Source: Scylla paramamosain
Lineage: Eukaryota; Arthropoda; Malacostraca; Decapoda; Portunidae
DNA: 64,000 nt
Direction of reading: 5' to 3'
Assembly (NCBI RefSeq): GCF_035594125.1
Contig: NC_087173.1
Coordinates: 14,280,755 to 14,344,754 of the forward strand
Of this stretch, positions 60,115 to 64,000 are shown in pieces. The stretch's first letter is position 1; the number at the start of each line of letters is the position of its first letter. The notes under the pieces were generated by a model. That model was not told where the DNA came from, did not search any database, and saw only the letters and a program-made list of their open reading frames with translations. The position numbers and the translations under genes are program-made.

Positions 60115-60238
60115 CACAAGGATGGCCAAGGAAATCCATCTCAAATACCCAGAGATCCTCCATGCCGCTCACCCCTTCTTCCTCTCCCTCAAGTTTGTGG
60201 GTGCTGGTGGCTCTCTCCTGGATGGAGCAGTTTTCGTG
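60115..60238 (+). CDS. exon n of module 2 (counterpart of exon h)
   Basis: Phase 2 to 0 as in exon h, donor GTG|GTGAGA. It reads [41 protein letters not shown]. Alignment with exon h: QMSAAMVLQQPSIVQAGQPT against [20 protein letters not shown], then ITVHFVDKDSGLVFNGLAF against [18 protein letters not shown]. Confidence 0.62.
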
Positions 60239-60600
60239 GTGAGACACACAAGAAACCTTAACTCTCATGCCTTGGGTCTTATGGGAACTGTTTTCAAAGA
60301 GAAAGAGTCTGGTTTGTGGTAAGACACACTTGGGAACCTTAACTTTTATCCCCATATTGTGAAATGCCTGAGGTGTTATGAGAACTGTTTTCAAAGAGGA
60401 GTCTGGTTTGTGGTAGGAAGTGCGGGGGAACCTTAACTTTTATCCCCATATTGTGAAATGCCTGAGGTGTTAATGGAACTGTTTTAAAAGAGGAGTCTGG
60501 TTTGTGGTAGGAAGTGCGGGGAATCTTAACTTTTATCCCCATATTGTGAAATGCCTGAGGTGTTAATGGAACTGTTTTAAAAGAGGAGTCTGGTTTTTAT
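60239..60600. repeat. about 94-bp tandem repeat, 4 units, starting at the exon n donor
   Basis: CCTTAACTTTTATCCCCATA recurs at 60337, 60431 and about 60524, joined by GAACTGTTTT(C/A)AAAGAG and AGTCTGGTTTGTGGTA(A/G)GA. The first, more diverged unit begins at the donor GTGAGACACACAAGAAACC. Confidence 0.85.
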
Positions 60601-60609
60601 GATTGGTTG

Positions 60610-60800
60610 ATTGATGATGCAGAATATTATTAACTATTTCCTGAATCATGAAAAAAATGTCCTTGAAAATCCCATCAGCTTTCATAAGGACTGTTTTTCA
60701 TGATAATGAGTCAGGTTCTCATAGGTGTTTCTTTCTTCTGGTGATGCAGAATACTTGTTAAACTATCACCAGAATCATGAAGTACCCTTGAAAAATTCCA
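60610..60800. repeat. two diverged copies of the 83-bp repeat
   Basis: GATGCAGAATATTATTAACT at about 60617 and GATGCAGAATACTTGTTAAA at 60743 each lead into GAATCATGAA...CCTTGAAAA, as in the tandem array at 27.5 kb. Confidence 0.65.
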
Positions 60801-60970
60801 GTAAGTATTTCTAAAGGTCACTGAGATGGTTAGTCCAGTGACTGTGTGTTTTGTTGTTTTCTTGTGTATATTTTGTCTCTCATTCCACGTAGTTCTCTTG
60901 TTTCTTCTCAGGATCAAAAGATATTGATTGAGATACTGGGGAGGGATGTGAGTGCATGCCCAAGGCGAGG

Positions 60971-60972
<2 letters not shown>

Positions 60973-61006
<34 letters not shown>
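60973..61006. repeat. (GA)n microsatellite
   Basis: About 17 GA units in the intron before exon o. Confidence 0.9.
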
Positions 61007-61010
<4 letters not shown>

Positions 61011-61228
61011 TGAGTGTGCGTGTTTTATGCACAGACAGAAAACATGTAATTTTTGTATCATTCCAACATTTTCCTCTTCTCAATTTTCCTGTTGCCCTTC
61101 CAGATATTCAGCTTTTCTTTGTTCCTTCAGTGAAAAATCTCCCTTTCCTTAACTCTGTTGTATCCCCTCAATATCCAGCCTTTGTTTGTCCCTGCAAATA
61201 ATGGATCTTTTCTGTGTATTTCCTCCAG

Positions 61229-61363
61229 GATCTATTTACCCAAGAACAACTTGTCAACAATTCCTGTAGATGTCGTCATCAGTGAGGTCAGTGTTAGATA
61301 CCAACTTGCTGCTCAGGTGTCTGTTGTACCTGCTGGTTGGGCATCTCCACTTTGTCTCTCCTG
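61229..61363 (+). CDS. exon o of module 2 (counterpart of exon j)
   Basis: Acceptor TTTCCTCCAG, phase 2 to 2. It reads RIYLPKNNLSTIPVDVVISE, VSVRYQLAAQVSVVPAGW and ASPLCLSW before TG|GTAAGC. Against exon j: RLYVPDEA/RIYLPKNN, VRQQLIAKVAVVSASW/VRYQLAAQVSVVPAGW. The extra eight residues may mean that the true donor moved. Confidence 0.62.
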
Positions 61364-61585
61364 GTAAGCAAGTATGTATGTGTATGTGTATCTATTGATT
61401 TATTTCTGTGTGTATTGTGTCTGTCTATCTGTGTGAATGTGGAGAGTTTGGGATGAATCTTGCTTGATACCTGATGTGGATGGATTGCTGTGTGCCTCTC
61501 AGTGCAGCAGCCTGTCAGTCCAGACGGCATTTGGACAGCTGTTTCTCACTCCACATATTTACACAAAGGTGCTGACAGATTAGCA

Positions 61586-61766
61586 GCAGGGAGTGGGGAA
61601 CTGCAGTGGCTGTAACTCATATGACTTCACTGGTACCAATCCAGACCACCTGGCTTCCCCAGGGACAGGCTTGTGTCACCCCTGACCTTACCTCTACCTA
61701 TACATCTACCACTGCACTACATTTGGAATCTGGTTGAGTACATGTACTCAGACCCAAGCCTGATGT
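61586..61766 (+). CDS. possible exon p of module 2 (frame-shifted)
   Basis: One frame reads GNCSGCNSYDFTGTNPDHLA, SPGTGLCHP and then stops. Another frame then gives LPLHYIWNLVEYMYSDPSLM up to a GTAAGT donor whose phase (1) fits exon q. The NCSGC...GxCHP cysteine pattern and the VEYMYSDPSL segment look like coding sequence, so at least one indel is needed to join them. The exon start is uncertain. Confidence 0.38.
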
Positions 61767-61768
61767 GT

Positions 61769-61769
<1 letters not shown>

Positions 61770-61808
<39 letters not shown>
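61770..61808. repeat. (GT)n microsatellite at a 5' splice site
   Basis: About 19 GT units starting within the probable donor of exon p (GTAAGTGTGTG...). Confidence 0.9.
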
Positions 61809-61809
<1 letters not shown>

Positions 61810-62081
61810 TTTGTCTATCTCTGTTGAAATCAAGTCATTGTTGTGTCTTGGAGGGAATAAGTGTGTGTATGTGACTATCTATCTATTTATCTATCTATTT
61901 GTGTTTAAATAAAGTTGTTGGTAGCATCTGAGGGAATGAGAGGAGTGTGAGCTCAGTATGATGTGCAAGGAGTTTATGGATGTTTTAACATTTTGTAATA
62001 TAAGTATTTATAAGTGTGCATATCTTTTTTTGCACGCAAGATTTTAATACCTTACTTTATCATTTTGTCTGCATCTAACAT

Positions 62082-62197
<116 letters not shown>

Positions 62198-62210
62198 ATT
62201 CTCCTTACAG

Positions 62211-62321
62211 GCTTGGTGGTGTATCCTGAAAATTTGGAGATCCAGGAGAACTCTGTCACCAAGAACATGCAAAATGAATGTCATTGGGTGGCTGATGGCA
62301 GCTCCTCAAGTGAACCCAGAG
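62211..62321 (+). CDS. exon q of module 2 (counterpart of exon k)
   Basis: Phase 1 at both ends. It reads LVVYPENLEIQENSVTKNMQ and ECHWVADGSSSSEPR before AG|GTGAGG. Exon k shares the LVVYP start, the I-x-E spacing and the DGSS end. q has no stop, unlike k. Confidence 0.58.
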
Positions 62322-62569
62322 GTGAGGGAGGCTGTCACTGGGTCTTGGAGGGAGCAGGGAAGCAGGGGTTAGAGTGAAGATGTTTAGAAAAGAGGGATGC
62401 AGCACTGTGGTTGTGAAGAGTAGCCATCATTTTCATTTTAAGGGTGTTTTTAAGCTATTTGGCTTGTAGTGCCACTGAGGACTATCCTTTTCCACTGGGG
62501 ACTCAAAATAAGAATAAAGACAGACTTCGTATTCTGAGTGTTAATGAAAGTAAGAATAATAATCAGAAA

Positions 62570-62830
62570 TTAGCAACCATTATCACTATCCTGTTTCTTC
62601 ATGTCAAGCATGATAAAGTTAGATTTAAAAAAGAAATAGGAAGGAACTGGTTTTCAGATGGAGTGATAGATGAATGAAATAGACTCGGTAGTTAGGTTAG
62701 TGCTGAGTCATTAGGGAGCTTTAAAAGATTAGACAAATTTATGCATGAGGATGATAGTGAAAATAGGTAAGCACATTTCATGCAGGGATTGCCATGTGTA
62801 AACCAGATGGCTTCTTGCAGTTTCCCTTGT
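62570..62830 (+). repeat. dispersed LINE-derived repeat (related to 52331-52565)
   Basis: The translation KEIGRNWFSDGVIDE-stop-NRLGS then SAESLGSFKRLDKFMHEDD matches the pattern of the inverted copy at 52.3 kb. Confidence 0.7.
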
Positions 62831-63039
62831 GTTCTTACAATTATTATGCCACTGATATGATGCCACAACACAATGGTAATGGTGGTGATGGTGTGTTCCC
62901 GAGTGATGCAGGTGATAATGGGGCTTGACATGAGTGTCAAGGGCATGTAGTGTCCCGTCACCTTTGCTCCTGTGACCTCTGGCTCTTCTAAAAAGGGGAG
63001 TTGCATCTTCACGGTATTTTTATGTCTGATGGTGTGTAG

Positions 63040-63210
63040 TAGTAAGGATTATCCAAGATTGGAGAAGTGTCTTGGGACCTTCCTCATGAAAAAAATTTGT
63101 CATAGGGAAAAGAAAATACAGAAGCAGGCAGGGAGTTCCAGAGTTTACTGGTGAAAAGGATGAAAAATTAATAATGGTGAACTCTTGTATTGGAGAGGTG
63201 GACCACCACC
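63040..63210 (-). mobile_element. Jockey-like LINE, small fragment before exon r
   Basis: GAAGCAGGCAGGGAGTTCCAGAGTTTACTGGTG and AACTCTTGTATTGGAGAGGTGGAC are the inverted segment coding for GKLWNSLPAS and LSNARVNQ in fuller copies. It ends about 25 bases before the acceptor of exon r. Confidence 0.8.
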
Positions 63211-63235
63211 ATCACCACTACTTATTCTCCACAGA

Positions 63236-63465
63236 TCACTGGGCTAAAGTACAGCAAGATGAGTGCCTTGGAGAAGCTGTGCCTTGAGTTGAAGGCTGCA
63301 GTCACCATCAGAAAAGAGCAAAGCTACAACAAGTCATCCAAGTACTTTGTCAAGAAGGTTTATGTTGAAGGCAACCTCCTGCACTGCTCTCAGGAGAACA
63401 GTGGGACTCATGACCGCCTCCAAGACCCACAGAGGATTGGAAGGCATAAATTCAATCTTGGATAA
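63236..63465 (+). CDS. exon r of module 2 (counterpart of exon m), probable 3' terminal exon
   Basis: Acceptor CTCCACAG, phase 0. It reads ITGLKYSKMSALEKLCLELK, AAVTIRKEQSYNKSSKYFVK, KVYVEGNLLHCSQENSGTHD, RLQDPQRIGRHKFNLG, then TAA. It aligns with exon m from ITG through ALxKLC to KVYxxxxLxCS. No transmembrane segment precedes the stop, although full-length PKHD1L1 ends with one, so this is a different C-terminus, a truncated product, or a further exon follows off the window. Confidence 0.58.
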
Positions 63466-64000
63466 CTATTGACATTTAAAACTGGTGACTCCACTTGTCA
63501 GATTGTAGGTGGGAAAGTTTTAGGGTTGATTGATGGGAACATTGTTGATCTAAATTCTTTTTTGGTAAAGTACTGTAAATCGCTTGCATGTGAAGTTTCA
63601 AATGGATGAAATAGCATGAATGGTTTTGTAGTTGAATTGTTCTTTGTAGCTGGAAAAAAAAATTAGGGTCGATTGATGGGAAAACTATTGTTCAAAATCC
63701 TTTTATTGTAAACTAGATCATGTACATAGTTGTGAAATTTTTTTGGAAATGAAATAGCATGAATGATGATGATGTTGTTTGTGTTGTACTATGGGTAAAC
63801 CATTGGAAAAAATGTAGTAGTTATGAACAAAATTGGATTAACTAAACATCACTGAGGTTGTAGTTGTGAAATTTTGGTGTAAATTAATGTAAACAATGAA
63901 ATACTTTAATAATCATTAAAGTTTTAATCTTATATTAGGAGTCATTGGAAATTAGCTAAAATAAACACCCTTATATTATCTTAACCCTATAATGACTAAC
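63466..64000 (+). other. AT-rich downstream sequence, possible 3' untranslated region, with a 143-bp tandem duplication
   Basis: Two copies of a segment starting TTAGGGTTGATTGATGGG (about 63520) and TTAGGGTCGATTGATGGG (63663) lie 143 bases apart and share GAAATAGCATGAATG. AATAAA occurs at about 63959 and could serve as a polyadenylation signal. No further exon is recognised. Confidence 0.5.

Noticed and set aside
60913..60948. Possible short exon (DQKILIEILGRD) as module 2 counterpart of exon i
   Set aside because: Splice-like borders exist but both phases disagree with exon o, and similarity to exon i is not visible.

Overview
The window looks like a repeat-dense arthropod genome, most likely a decapod crustacean. 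This rests on very long (CT)n, (AC)n and (AT)n arrays, several decayed non-LTR retrotransposon (LINE) families, a HARBI1-like transposase broken by introns, and intron-rich host exons. I see no bacterial operons, CRISPR arrays or RNA genes. The species call is an inference from general knowledge, with no database search. Most ORFs that read as runs of Leu-Ser, Arg-Glu, Thr-His or Cys-Val are microsatellite artefacts and are left out.

Layout. 1-9.5 kb is AT-rich non-coding DNA with microsatellites, a degenerate tandem array (4.2-4.8 kb), a MITE-like element (5.75-6.14 kb) and a fragment of a Jockey-like LINE. 9.56-10.01 kb is an unrecognised 150-codon ORF that abuts a 1.7 kb minisatellite built on a 31/62-bp unit. 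12.6-15.5 kb holds two more Jockey-like fragments. 16.7-22.6 kb is a nested pair: an L2/CR1-group LINE on the + strand interrupted by an almost intact relative on the - strand. 23.1-27.4 kb is a decayed HARBI1-like gene whose third intron carries an R2-like LINE fragment joined to a Jockey-like 5' end. 28.2-29.0 kb is a Tc1/mariner-like element with about 140-bp inverted repeats and TA duplications. 29.2-34.6 kb and 38.6-44.4 kb are two CR1-like LINEs, each interrupted by Jockey-like sequence, with a single MRM2-like exon between them at 37.2 kb.

44.8-63.5 kb is the main host locus: a + strand series of exons whose first part (44.8-52.9 kb) resembles the C-terminal half of fibrocystin-L (PKHD1L1). 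The later exons form two copies of one multi-exon module (52.8-59.8 and 60.1-63.5 kb) with matching intron phases. The introns carry a third CR1-like LINE, a near-complete Jockey-like LINE and many microsatellites. Several exons have a microsatellite as their polypyrimidine tract, and four have tandem or minisatellite-like repeats starting at or beside the 5' splice site. One exon lacks a GT donor and three show frame breaks, so the locus may be a decaying copy, or the assembly may contain indel errors.

Ends of LINEs, exons and repeats are approximate unless splice or duplication sites are named.
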